From: Coriaria nepalensis
Lineage: Eukaryota; Streptophyta; Magnoliopsida; Cucurbitales; Coriariaceae
Reading direction: 5' to 3'
DNA: 64,000 nucleotides
Assembly (NCBI GenBank): GCA_027186245.1
Contig: CP114481.1
Location: 33,325,501 to 33,389,500 of the forward strand
Shown: piece by piece, positions 11,217-23,970 of the stretch
Layout: every line of letters begins with the position of its first letter
Position numbering within the stretch: position 1 is the first letter of the stretch
Position numbers and translations under genes: made by a program
The notes under the pieces: model-generated
Told to the model about the DNA's origin: nothing
Databases searched by the model: none
Seen by the model: only the letters and a program-made list of their open reading frames with translations

Positions 11217-13036
11217 CACTTTTGTGCATAACTTGCGAATGATCATTGCATGGAAAGTGTGCATTCGTTTAACCTTAAAATCATTTCAATGAGTCATTTC
11301 AAGTCAATAACTTTTGTCAAAGCAAGTCGAACGTATTCTAGTTTTCTAGTACAGACACAACTTTTGTGCATAACTTGCAAATGATCATTGCAAGAAAAGT
11401 GGGTATTCGTTTAACCTTAAAATCATTTCAATGAGTCATTTCAAGTCAATAACTTACTTCAAAGCAAGTCGAACGAATTCTAGTTTTCCACTACAGACAC
11501 CACTTTTGTGCATATCTTGCGAATGATCATTGCATGGAAAGTGTGCATTCGTTTAACCTTAAAATCATTTCAATGAGTCATTTCAAGTCAATAACTTATT
11601 TCAAAGCAAGTCGAAAGAATTCTAGTTTTGCACTACAGACACAACTTTTGTGCATAACTTGCAAATGATCATTGCAAGGAAAGTGTGCATTCGTTTAAAA
11701 TTAAAATCATTTCAATGAGTCATTTCAAGTAAATAACTTACTTCAAAGCAAGTCGAACGAATTCTAGTTTTGCACTAAAGACCCAACTTTTGTGCATAAC
11801 TTGCGAATGATCATTGCATGGAAAGTGTGCATTCGTTTAACCTTAAAATCATTTCAATGAGTCATTTCAAATCAATAACTTATTTCAAAGCAAGTCGAAA
11901 GAATTCTAGTTTTGCACTACAGACACAAATTTTGTGCAAAACTTACAAATGATCATTTCAAGGAAAGTGTGCATTCGTTTAAAATTAAAATCATTTCAAT
12001 GAGTCATTTCAAGTCAATAACTTACTTCAAAGCAAGTCGAACGAATTCTAGTTTTGCACTACAGACACAACTTTTGTGCATAACTTGCAAATGATCATTG
12101 CAAGGAAAGTGTGCATTCGTTTAACCTTAAAATCATTTCAATGAGTCATTTCAAGTCAATAACTTACTTCAAAGCAAGTCGAACGAATTCTAGTTTTCCA
12201 CTGCAGACACCACTTTTGTGCATAACTTGCGAATGATCATTGCATGGAAAGTGTGCATTCGTTTAACCTTAAAATCATTTCAATGAGTCATTTCAAGTCA
12301 ATAACTTACTTCAAAGCAAGTCGAACGAATTCTAGTTTTGCACTAAAGACCCAACTTTTGTGCATAACTTGCAAATGATCATTGCAAGGAAAGTGTGCAT
12401 TCGTTTAACCTTAAAATCATTTCAATGAGTCATTTCAAGTCAATAACTTTTGTCAAAGCAAGTCGAACGTATTCTAGTTTTCTAGTACAGACACAACTTT
12501 TGTGCATAACTTGCAAATGATCATTGCAAGAAAAGTGGGTATTCGTTTAACCTGAAAATCATTTCAATGAGTCATTTCAAGTCAATAACTTACTCCAAAG
12601 CAAGTCGAACGAATTCTAGTTTTCCACTACAGACACCACTTTTGTGCATAACTTGCGAATGATCATTGCATGGAAAGTGTGCATTCGTTTAACCTTAAAA
12701 TCATTTCAATGAGTCATTTCAAGTCAATAACTTACTTCAAAGCAAGTCGAACGAATTCTAGTTTTCCACTGCAGACACCACTTTTGTGCATAACTTGCGA
12801 ATGATCATTGCATGGAAAGTGTGCATTCGTTTAACCTTAAAATCATTTCAATGAGTCATTTCAAGTCAATAACTTATTTCAAAGCAAGTCGAAAGAATTC
12901 TACTTTTGCACTACAGACACAAATTTTGTGCAAAACTTACAAATGATCATTTCAAGGAAAGTGTGCATTCGTTTAAAATTAAAATCATTTCAATGAGTCA
13001 TTTCAAGTCAATAACTTACTTCAAAGCAAGTCGAAC
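11217..13036 (+). repeat. Mixed satellite monomers, AAAGACCC subtype begins
   Basis: The subtype with CACTAAAGACCC first appears at about 11775 and is then frequent to about 24390. A segment at about 11255-11804 is repeated at 14095-14644, offset 2840 bp = 20 units, with shared markers CATATCTTGCG (11511 and 14351) and AAGTAAATAAC (near 11728 and 14568). A distinctive unit with GTGCAAAACTTACAAATG occurs near 11936 and again 994 bp (7 units) later near 12930, with a further copy near 16196. Confidence 0.8.
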
Positions 13037-16000
13037 AAATTCTAGTTTTGCACTACAGACACAACTTTTGTGCATAACTTGCAAATGATCATTGCAAGGA
13101 AAGTGTGCATTCGTTTAACCTTAAAATCATTTCAATGAGTCATTTCAAGTCAATAACTTATGTCAAAGCAAGTCGAACGTATTCTAGATTTCTAGTACAG
13201 ACACAACTTTTGTGCATAACTTGCAAATGATCATTGCAAGGAAAGTGGGTATTCGTTTAACCTTAAAATCATTTTAGTGAGTCATTTCAAGTCAATAACT
13301 TACTTCAAAGCAAGTCGAACGAATTCTAGTTTTCCACTACAGACACCACTTTTGTGCATAACTTGCGAATGATCATTGCATGGAAAGTGTGCATTCGTTT
13401 AACCTTAAAATCGTTTCAATGAGTCATTTCAAGTCAATAACTTACTTCAAAGCAAGTCGAACGAATTCTAGTTTTGCACTAAAGACCCAACTTTTGTGTA
13501 GAACTTGCAAATGATCATTGCAAGGAAAGTGTGCATTCGTTTAACCTTAAAATCATTTCAATGAGTCATTTCAAGTCAATAACTTATGTCAAAGCAAGTC
13601 GAACGTATTCTAGTTTTCTAGTACAGACACAACTTTTGCGCATAACTTGCAAATGATCATTGCAAGGAAAGTGGGTATTCGTTTAACCTTAAAATCATTT
13701 CAGTGAGTCATTTCAAGTCAATAACTTACTTCAAAGCAAGTAGAACGAATTCTAGTTTTCCACTACAGACACCACTTTTGTGCATAACTTGCGAATGATC
13801 ATTGCATGGAAAGTGTGCATTCGTTTAACCTTAAAATCATTTCAATGAGTCATTTCAAGTCAATAACTTATTTCAGAGCAAGTCGAAAGAATTCTAGTTT
13901 TGCACTACAGACACAACTTTTGTGCATAACTTGCAAATGATCATTGCAAGGAAAGTGTGCATTCGTTTAAAATTAAAATCATTTCAATGAGTCATTTCAA
14001 GTCAATAACTTACTTCAAAGCAAGTCGAACGAATTCTAGTTTTGCACTAAAGACCCAACTTTTGTGCATAACTTGCAAATGATCATTGCAAGGAAAGTGT
14101 GCATTCGTTTAACCTTAAAATCATTTCAATGAGTCATTTCAAGTCAATAACTTTTGTCAAAGCAAGTCGAACGTATTCTAGTTTTCTAGTACAGACACAA
14201 CTTTTGTGCATAACTTGCAAATGATCATTGCAAGAAAAGTGGGTATTCGTTTAACCTTAAAATCATTTCAATGAGTCATTTCAAGTCAATAACTTACTTC
14301 AAAGCAAGTCGAACGAATTCTAGTTTTCCACTACAGACACCACTTTTGTGCATATCTTGCGAATGATCATTGCATGGAAAGTGTGCATTCGTTTAACCTT
14401 AAAATCATTTCAATGAGTCATTTCAAGTCAATAACTTATTTCAAAGCAAGTCGAAAGAATTCTAGTTTTGCACTACAGACACAACTTTTGTGCATAACTT
14501 GCAAATGATCATTGCAAGGAAAGTGTGCATTCGTTTAAAATTAAAATCATTTCAATGAGTCATTTCAAGTAAATAACTTACTTCAAAGCAAGTCGAACGA
14601 ATTCTAGTTTTGCACTAAAGACCCAACTTTTGTGCATAACTTGCAAATGATCATTGCAAGGAAAGTGTGCATTCGTTTAACCTTAAAATCATTTCAATGA
14701 GTCATTTCAAGTCAATAACTTTTGTCAAAGCAAGTCGAACGTATTTTAGTTTTCTAGTACAGACACAACTTTTGTGCATAACTTGCAAATGATCATTGCA
14801 AGAAAAGTGGGTATTCGTTTAACCTTAAAATCATTTCAATGAGTCATTTCAAGTCAATAACTTACTTCAAAGCAAGTCGAACGAATTCTAGTTTTCCACT
14901 ACAGACACCACTTTTCTGCATAACTTGCGAATGATCATTGCATGGAAAGTGTGCATTCGTTTAACCTTAAAATCATTTCAATGAGTCATTTCAAGTCAAT
15001 AACTTATTTCAAAGCAAGTCGAAAGAATTCTAGTTTTGCACTACAGACACAACTTTTGTGCATAACTTGCAAATGATCATTGCAAGGAAAGTGTGCATTC
15101 GTTTAAAATTAAAATCATTTCAATGAGTCATTTCAAGTCAATAACTTACTTCAAAGCAAGTCGAACGAATTCTAGTTTTGCACTACAGACACAACTTTTG
15201 TGCATAACTTGCAAATGATCATTGCAAGGAAAGTGTGCATTCGTTTAACCTTAAAATCATTTCAATGAGTCATTTCAAGTCAATAACTTATTTCAAAGCA
15301 AGTCGAACGTATTCTAGTTTTCTAGTACAGACACAACTTTTGTGCATAACTTGCAAATGATCATTGCAAGGAAAGTGGGTATTCGTTTAACCTTAAAATC
15401 ATTTCAGTGAGTAATTTCAAGTCAATAACTTACTTCAAAGCAAGTCGAACGAATTCTAGTTTTCCACTACAGACAACACTTTTGTGCATAACTTGCGAAT
15501 GATCATTGCATGGAAAGTGTGCATTCGTTTAACCTTAAAATCATTTCAATGAGTCATTTCAAGTCAATAACTTACTTCAAAGCAAGTCGAACGAATTCTA
15601 GTTTTGCACTAAAGACCCAACTTTTGTGCAGAACTTGCAAATGATCATTGCAAGGAAAGTGTGCATTCGTTTAACCTTAAAACCATTTCAATGAGTCATT
15701 TCAAATCAATAACTTATGTCAAAGCAAGTCGAACGTATTCTAGTTTTCTAGTACAGACACAACTTTTGTGCATAACTTGCAAATGATCATTGCAAGAAAA
15801 GTGGGTATTCGTTTAACCTTAAAATCATTTCAATGAGTCATTTCAAGTCAATAACTTACTTCAAAGCAAGTCGAACGAATTCTAGTTTAGCACTACAGAC
15901 ACCACTTTTGTGCATAACTTGCGAATGATCATTGCATGGAAAGTGTGCATTCGTTTAACCTTAAAATCATTTCAATGAGTCATTTCAAGTCAATAACTTA

Positions 16001-18432
16001 TTTCAAAGCAAGTCGAAAGAATTCTAGTTTTGCACTACAGACACAACTTTTGTGCATAACTTGCAAATGATCATTGCAAGGAAAGTGTGCATTCGTTTAA
16101 CCTTAAAATCATTTCAATGAGTCATTTCAAGTCAATAACTTATTTCAAAGCAAGTCGAAAGAATTCTACTTTTGCACTACAGACACAAATTTTGTGCAAA
16201 ACTTACAAATGATCATTTCAAGGAAAGTGTGCATTCGTTTAAAATTAAAATCATTTCAATGAGTCATTTCAAGTCAATAACTTACTTCAAAGCAAGTCGA
16301 ACGAATTCTAGTTTTGCTCTACAGACACAAGTTTTGTGCATAACTTGCAAATGATCATTGCAAGGAAAGTGTGCATTCGTTTAACCTTAAAATCATTTCA
16401 ATGAGTCATTTCAAGTCAATAACTTACTTCAAAGCAAGTCGAACGAATTCTAGTTTTCCACTACAGACAGCACTTTTGTGCATAACTTGCGAATGATCAT
16501 TGCATGGAAAGTGTGCATTCGTTTAACCTTAAAATCATTTCAATGAGTCATTTCAAGTCAATAACTTATTTCAAAGCAAGTCGAAAGAATTCTAGTTTTG
16601 CACTACAGACACAACTTCTGTGCATAACTTGCAAATGATCATTGCAAGGAAAGTGTGCATTCGTTTAAAATTAAAATCATTTCAATTAGTCATTTCAAGT
16701 CAATAACTTACTTCAAAGCAAGTCGAACGAATTCTAGTTTTCCACTACAGACACCACTTTTGTGCATAACTTGCGAATGATCATTGCATGGATAGTGTGC
16801 ATTCGTTTAAACTTAAAATCATTTCAATGGGTCATTTAAAGTCAATAACTTATGTCAAAGCAAGTCGAACGTATTCCAGTTTTCCAGTACAGACACAACT
16901 TTTGTGCATAACTTGCAAATGATCATTCCAAGGAAAGTGGGTATTCGTTTAACCTTAAAATCATTTCAATGAGTCGTTTCAAGTCAATAACCTATTTCAA
17001 AACAAGTCGAACGAATTCTAGTTTTCCACTACAGACACAACTTTTGTGCATAACTTGCAAATGATCATTGCAAGGAAAGTGTGCATTCGTTTAACCTCAA
17101 AATCATTTCAATTAGTCATTTCAAATCAATCACTAATTTCAAAGCAATTCGAACGATTTCTAATTTTGCACTACAAACACAAGTTTTGTGCATAACTTGC
17201 AAATTATCATTCCAAGGAAAGTGGGTATTCGTTTAACCTTAAAATCATTTCAATGACTCATTTCAAGTCAATAACCTATTTCAAAACAAGTCGAACGAAT
17301 TCTAGTTTTCAACTACAGACACAACTTTTGTGCATAACTTGCAAATGATCATTGCAAGGAAAGTGTGCATTCGTTTAAAATTAAAATAATTTCAATGAGT
17401 CATTTCAAGTCAATAACTTACTTCAAAGCAAGTCGAACGAATTCTAGTTTTCCACTACAGACACAACTTTTGTGCATAACTTGCAAATGATCATTGCAAG
17501 GAAAGTGTGCATTCGTTTAACCTTAAAATCATTTCAATTAGTCATTTCAAGTCAATCACTAATTTCAAAACAATTCGAACGAATTCTAATTTTGCACTAC
17601 AAACACAAGTTTTGTGCATAACTTGCAAATTATCATTCCAAGGAAAGTGGGTATTCGTTTAACCTTAAAATCATTTCAATGAGTCATTTCAAGTCAATAA
17701 ACTATTTCAAAACAAGTCGAACGAATTCTAGTTTTCCACTACAGACACAAATTTTGTGCATAACTTGCAAATGATCATTGCAAGGAAAGTGTGCAGTCGT
17801 TTAAAATTAAAATCATTTCCATGAGTCATTTCAACTCAATAACTTACTTCAAAGCAAGTCGAACGTATTCTAGTTTTCTAGTACAGACACAACTTTTGTG
17901 CATAACTTGCAAATGATCATTGCAAGGAAAGTGTGCTTTCGTTTAATCTTAAAATCATTTCAAAGAGTCCTTTCAAGTCAATAACTTATTTCAGAGCAAG
18001 TCGAACGAATTCTAGTTTTGCACTACAGACACAACTTTTGTACATAACTTGCAAATGATCATTGCAAGGAAAGTGTGCATTCGTTTAAAATTAAAATCAT
18101 TTCCAAGAGTCCTTTCAAGTCAATAACTTATTTCAGAGCAAGTCGAACGAAATCTAGTTTTGCACTACAGACACAACTTTTGTGCATAACTTGCAAATGA
18201 TCATTGCAAGGAAAGTGGGTATTCGTTTAACCTTAAAATCATTTGAATGAGTCATTTCAAGTCAATAACTTATTTCAAAGCAAGTCGAACGAATTCTAGT
18301 TTTGCACTACAGACACAACTTTTGTGCATAACTTGCAAATGATCATTGCAAGGAAAGTGTGCATTCGTTTAAAATTAAAATCATTTCAATGAGTCATTTC
18401 AAGTCAATAACTTACTTCAAAGCAAGTCGAAC
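13037..18432 (+). repeat. 38-monomer HOR unit, copy 1 (5396 bp)
   Basis: The left part matches the following block at an offset of 5396 bp = 38 x 142. Paired markers are CTAGATTTCTAG (TAGATT at 13185 and 18581), TTTTGCGCATAAC (13634 and 19030), and CTTTTGTCAAA (14151 and 19547; 14719 and 20115). From about 15401 the offset is 5538 (one extra unit in copy 2). The right part (15860-18440) matches 24650-27076 at 8636 bp. Within it, 14040-14607 and 14608-15175 repeat as a 4-monomer (568-bp) pair. Confidence 0.8.
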
Positions 18433-18535
18433 GAATTCTAGTTTTGCACTACAGACACAACTTTTGTGCATAACTTGCAAATGATCATTGCAAGGAAAGT
18501 GTGCATTCGTTTAACCTTAAAATCATTTCAATGAG

Positions 18536-21220
18536 TCATTTCAAGTCAATAACTTATGTCAAAGCAAGTCGAACGTATTCTAGATTTCTAGTACAGACAC
18601 AACTTTTGTGCATAACTTGCAAATGATCATTGCAAGGAAAGTGGGTATTCGTTTAACCTTAAAATCATTTCAGTGAGTCATTTCAAGTCAATAACTTACT
18701 TCAAAGCAAGTCGAACGAATTCTAGTTTTCCACTACAGACACCACTTTTGTGCATAACTTGCGAATGATCATTGCATGGAAAGTGTGCATTCGTTTAACC
18801 TTAAAATCATTTCAATGAGTCATTTCAAGTCAATAACTTACTTCAAAGCAAGTCGAACGAATTCTAGTTTTGCACTAAAGACCCAACTTTTGTGCATAAC
18901 TTGCAAATGATCATTGCAAGGAAAGTGTGCATTCGTTTAACCTTAAAATCATTTCAATGAGTCATTTCAAGTCAATAACTTATGTCAAAGCAAGTCGAAC
19001 GTATTCTAGTTTGCTAGTACAGACACAACTTTTGCGCATAACTTGCAAATGATCATTGCAAGGAAAGTGGGTATTCGTTTAACCTTAAAATCATTTCAGT
19101 GAGTCATTTCAAGTCAATAACTTACTTCAAAGCAAGTCGAACGAATTCTAGTTTTCCACTACAGACACCACTTTTGTGCATAACTTGCGAATGATCATTG
19201 CATGGAAAGTGTGCATTCGTTTAACCTTAAAATCATTTCAATGAGTCATTTCAAGTCAATAACTTATTTCAAAGCAAGTCGAAAGAATTCTAGTTTTGCA
19301 CTACAGACACAACTTTTGTGCATAACTTGCAAATGATCATTGCAAGGAAAGTGTGCATTCGTTTAAAATTAAAATCATTTCAATGAGTCATTTCAAGTCA
19401 ATAACTTACTTCAAAGCAAGTCGAACGAATTCTAGTTTTGCACTAAAGACCCAACTTTTGTGCATAACTTGCAAATGATCATTGCAAGGAAAGTGTGCAT
19501 TCGTTTAACCTTAAAATCATTTCAATGAGTCATTTCAAGTCAATAACTTTTGTCAAAGCAAGTCGAACGTATTCTAGTTTTCTAGTACAGACACAACTTT
19601 TGTGGATCACTTGCAAATGATCATTGCAAGAAAAGTGGGTATTCGTTTAACCTTAAAATCATTTCAATGAGTCATTTCAAGTCAATAACTTACTTCAAAG
19701 CAAGTCGAACGAATTCTAGTTTTCCACTACAGACACCACTTTTGTGCATAACTTGCGAATGATCATTGCATGGAAAGTGTGCATTCGTTTAACCTTAAAA
19801 TCATTTCAATGAGTCATTTCAAGTCAATAACTTATTTCAAAGCAAGTCGAAAGAATTCTAGTTTTGCACTACAGACACAACTTTTGTGCATAACTTGCAA
19901 ATGATCATTGCAAGGAAAGTGTGCATTCGTTTAAAATTAAAATCATTTCAATGAGTCATTTCAAGTCAATAACTTACTTCAAAGCAAGTCGAACGAATTC
20001 TAGTTTTGCACTAAAGACCCAACTTTTGTGCATAACTTGCAAATGATCATTGCAAGGAAAGTGTGCATTCGTTTAACCTTAAAATCATTTCAATGAGTCA
20101 TTTCAAGACAATAACTTTTGTCAAACCAAGTCGAACGTATTCTAGTTTTCTAGTACAGACACAACTTTTGTGCATAACTTGCAAATGATCATTGCAAGAA
20201 AAGTGGGTATTCGTTTAACCTTAAAATCATTTCAATGAGTCATTTCAAGTCAATAACTTACTTCAAAGCAAGTCGAACGAATTCTAGTTTTCCACTACAG
20301 ACACCACTTTTGTGCATAACTTGCGAATGATCATTGCATGGAAAGTGTGCATTCGTTTAACCTGAAAATCATTTCAATGAGTCATTTCAAGTCAATAACT
20401 TATTTCAAAGCAAGTCGAAAGAATTCTAGTTTTGCACTACAGACACAACTTTTGTGCATAACTTGCAAATGATCATTGCAAGGAAAGTGTGCATTCGTTT
20501 AAAATTAAAATCATTTCAATGAGTCATTTCAAGTCAATAACTTACTTCAAAGCAAGTCGAACGAATTCTAGTTTTGCACTACAGACACAACTTTTGTGCA
20601 TAACTTGCAAATGATCATTGGAAGGAAAGTGTGCATTCGTTTAAAATTAAAATCATTTCAATGAGTCATTTCAAGTCAATAACTTACTTCAAAGCAAGTC
20701 GAACGAATTCTAGTTTTGCACTACAGACACAACTTTTGTGCATAACTTGCAAATGATCATTGCAAGGAAAGTGTGCATTCGTTTAACCTTAAAATCATTT
20801 CAATGAGTCATTTCAAGTCAATAACTTATGTCAAAGCAAGTCGAACGTATTCTAGTTTTCTAGTACAGACACAACTTTTGTGCATAACTTGCAAATGATC
20901 ATTGCAAGGAAAGTGGGTATTCGTTTAACCTTAAAATCATTTCAGTGAGTAATTTCAAGTCAATAACTTACTTCAAAGCAAGTCGAACGAATTCTAGTTT
21001 TCCACTACAGACACCACTTTTGTGCACAACTTGCGAATGATCATTGCATGGAAAGTGTGCATTCGTTTAACCTTAAAATCATTTCAATGTGTCATTTCAA
21101 GTCAATAACTTACTTCAAAGCAAGTCGAACGAATTCTAGTTTTGCACTAAAGACCCAACTTTTGTGCAGAACTTGCAAATGATCATTGCAAGGAAAGTGT
21201 GCATTCGTTTAACCTTAAAA
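18536..21220 (+). repeat. 19-monomer HOR unit, copy 1 (2685 bp)
   Basis: Directly followed by a second copy at an offset of 2685 bp = 19 x 142 - 13. Paired rare variants are CTAGATTTC (TAGATT at 18581 and 21266), GTGGATCAC (19603 and 22288), AAGACAATAAC (AGACA at 20106 and 22791) and CATTGGAAGG (20616 and 23301). I saw no clear difference between copies in the parts compared. Confidence 0.9.
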
Positions 21221-21285
21221 TCATTTCAAGTCAATAACTTATGTCAAAGCAAGTCGAACGTATTCTAGATTTCTAGTACAGACAC
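21157..21285 (+). repeat. Short monomer, 129 bp (13-bp loss)
   Basis: Reads TCATTTCAAGTCAATAAC where other units have two TCATTTCAA copies. Exactly one 13-bp period (TCATTTCAA plus TGAG) is missing. It sits at the junction between the two 19-monomer copies. Confidence 0.95.
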
Positions 21286-23905
21286 AACTTTTGTGCATAA
21301 CTTGCAAATGATCATTGCAAGGAAAGTGGGTATTCGTTTAACCTTAAAATCATTTCAGTGAGTCATTTCAAGTCAATAACTTACTTCAAAGCAAGTCGAA
21401 CGAATTCTAGTTTTCCACTACAGACACCACTTTTGTGCATAACTTGCGAATGATCATTGCATGGAAAGTGTGCATTCGTTTAACCTTAAAATCATTTCAA
21501 TGAGTCATTTCAAGTCAATAACTTACTTCAAAGCAAGTCGAACGAATTCTAGTTTTGCACTAAAGACCCAACTTTTGTGCATAACTTGCAAATGATCATT
21601 GCAAGGAAAGTGTGCATTCGTTTAACCTTAAAATCATTTCAATGAGTCATTTCAAGTCAATAACTTATGTCAAAGCAAGTCGAACGTATTCTAGTTTGCT
21701 AGTACAGACACAACTTTTGCGCATAACTTGCAAATGATCATTGCAAGGAAAGTGGGTATTCGTTTAACCTTAAAATCATTTCAGTGAGTCATTTCAAGTC
21801 AATAACTTACTTCAAAGCAAGTCGAACGAATTCTAGTTTTCCACTACAGACACCACTTTTGTGCATAACTTGCGAATGATCATTGCATGGAAAGTGTGCA
21901 TTCGTTTAACCTTAAAATCATTTCAATGAGTCATTTCAAGTCAATAACTTATTTCAAAGCAAGTCGAAAGAATTCTAGTTTTGCACTACAGACACAACTT
22001 TTGTGCATAACTTGCAAATGATCATTGCAAGGAAAGTGTGCATTCGTTTAAAATTAAAATCATTTCAATGAGTCATTTCAAGTCAATAACTTACTTCAAA
22101 GCAAGTCGAACGAATTCTAGTTTTGCACTAAAGACCCAACTTTTGTGCATAACTTGCAAATGATCATTGCAAGGAAAGTGTGCATTCGTTTAACCTTAAA
22201 ATCATTTCAATGAGTCATTTCAAGTCAATAACTTTTGTCAAAGCAAGTCGAACGTATTCTAGTTTTCTAGTACAGACACAACTTTTGTGGATCACTTGCA
22301 AATGATCATTGCAAGAAAAGTGGGTATTCGTTTAACCTTAAAATCATTTCAATGAGTCATTTCAAGTCAATAACTTACTTCAAAGCAAGTCGAACGAATT
22401 CTAGTTTTCCACTACAGACACCACTTTTGTGCATAACTTGCGAATGATCATTGCATGGAAAGTGTGCATTCGTTTAACCTTAAAATCATTTCAATGAGTC
22501 ATTTCAAGTCAATAACTTATTTCAAAGCAAGTCGAAAGAATTCTAGTTTTGCACTACAGACACAACTTTTGTGCATAACTTGCAAATGATCATTGCAAGG
22601 AAAGTGTGCATTCGTTTAAAATTAAAATCATTTCAATGAGTCATTTCAAGTCAATAACTTACTTCAAAGCAAGTCGAACGAATTCTAGTTTTGCACTAAA
22701 GACCCAACTTTTGTGCATAACTTGCAAATGATCATTGCAAGGAAAGTGTGCATTCGTTTAACCTTAAAATCATTTCAATGAGTCATTTCAAGACAATAAC
22801 TTTTGTCAAACCAAGTCGAACGTATTCTAGTTTTCTAGTACAGACACAACTTTTGTGCATAACTTGCAAATGATCATTGCAAGAAAAGTGGGTATTCGTT
22901 TAACCTTAAAATCATTTCAATGAGTCATTTCAAGTCAATAACTTACTTCAAAGCAAGTCGAACGAATTCTAGTTTTCCACTACAGACACCACTTTTGTGC
23001 ATAACTTGCGAATGATCATTGCATGGAAAGTGTGCATTCGTTTAACCTGAAAATCATTTCAATGAGTCATTTCAAGTCAATAACTTATTTCAAAGCAAGT
23101 CGAAAGAATTCTAGTTTTGCACTACAGACACAACTTTTGTGCATAACTTGCAAATGATCATTGCAAGGAAAGTGTGCATTCGTTTAAAATTAAAATCATT
23201 TCAATGAGTCATTTCAAGTCAATAACTTACTTCAAAGCAAGTCGAACGAATTCTAGTTTTGCACTACAGACACAACTTTTGTGCATAACTTGCAAATGAT
23301 CATTGGAAGGAAAGTGTGCATTCGTTTAAAATTAAAATCATTTCAATGAGTCATTTCAAGTCAATAACTTACTTCAAAGCAAGTCGAACGAATTCTAGTT
23401 TTGCACTACAGACACAACTTTTGTGCATAACTTGCAAATGATCATTGCAAGGAAAGTGTGCATTCGTTTAACCTTAAAATCATTTCAATGAGTCATTTCA
23501 AGTCAATAACTTATGTCAAAGCAAGTCGAACGTATTCTAGTTTTCTAGTACAGACACAACTTTTGTGCATAACTTGCAAATGATCATTGCAAGGAAAGTG
23601 GGTATTCGTTTAACCTTAAAATCATTTCAGTGAGTAATTTCAAGTCAATAACTTACTTCAAAGCAAGTCGAACGAATTCTAGTTTTCCACTACAGACACC
23701 ACTTTTGTGCACAACTTGCGAATGATCATTGCATGGAAAGTGTGCATTCGTTTAACCTTAAAATCATTTCAATGTGTCATTTCAAGTCAATAACTTACTT
23801 CAAAGCAAGTCGAACGAATTCTAGTTTTGCACTAAAGACCCAACTTTTGTGCAGAACTTGCAAATGATCATTGCAAGGAAAGTGTGCATTCGTTTAACCT
23901 TAAAA
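21221..23905 (+). repeat. 19-monomer HOR unit, copy 2 (2685 bp)
   Basis: Tandem copy of 18536-21220. The breakpoint falls inside or beside the 129-bp monomers at both ends. After 23905 the sequence carries TCAAATCAAT and TTTTGCGC rather than the TCAAGTCAAT and TTTTGTGC seen after 21220, which marks the end of the copy. Confidence 0.9.
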
Positions 23906-23970
23906 TCATTTCAAATCAATAACTTATGTCAAAGCAAGTCGAACGTATTCTAGTTTTCTAGTACAGACAC
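23842..23970 (+). repeat. Short monomer, 129 bp (13-bp loss)
   Basis: Same 13-bp deletion as the unit at 21157, but followed by TCAAATCAATAAC. That variant matches the full-length unit near 15701 (offset 8210 = 58 x 142 - 26), so the right half of this monomer derives from that lineage. Confidence 0.95.
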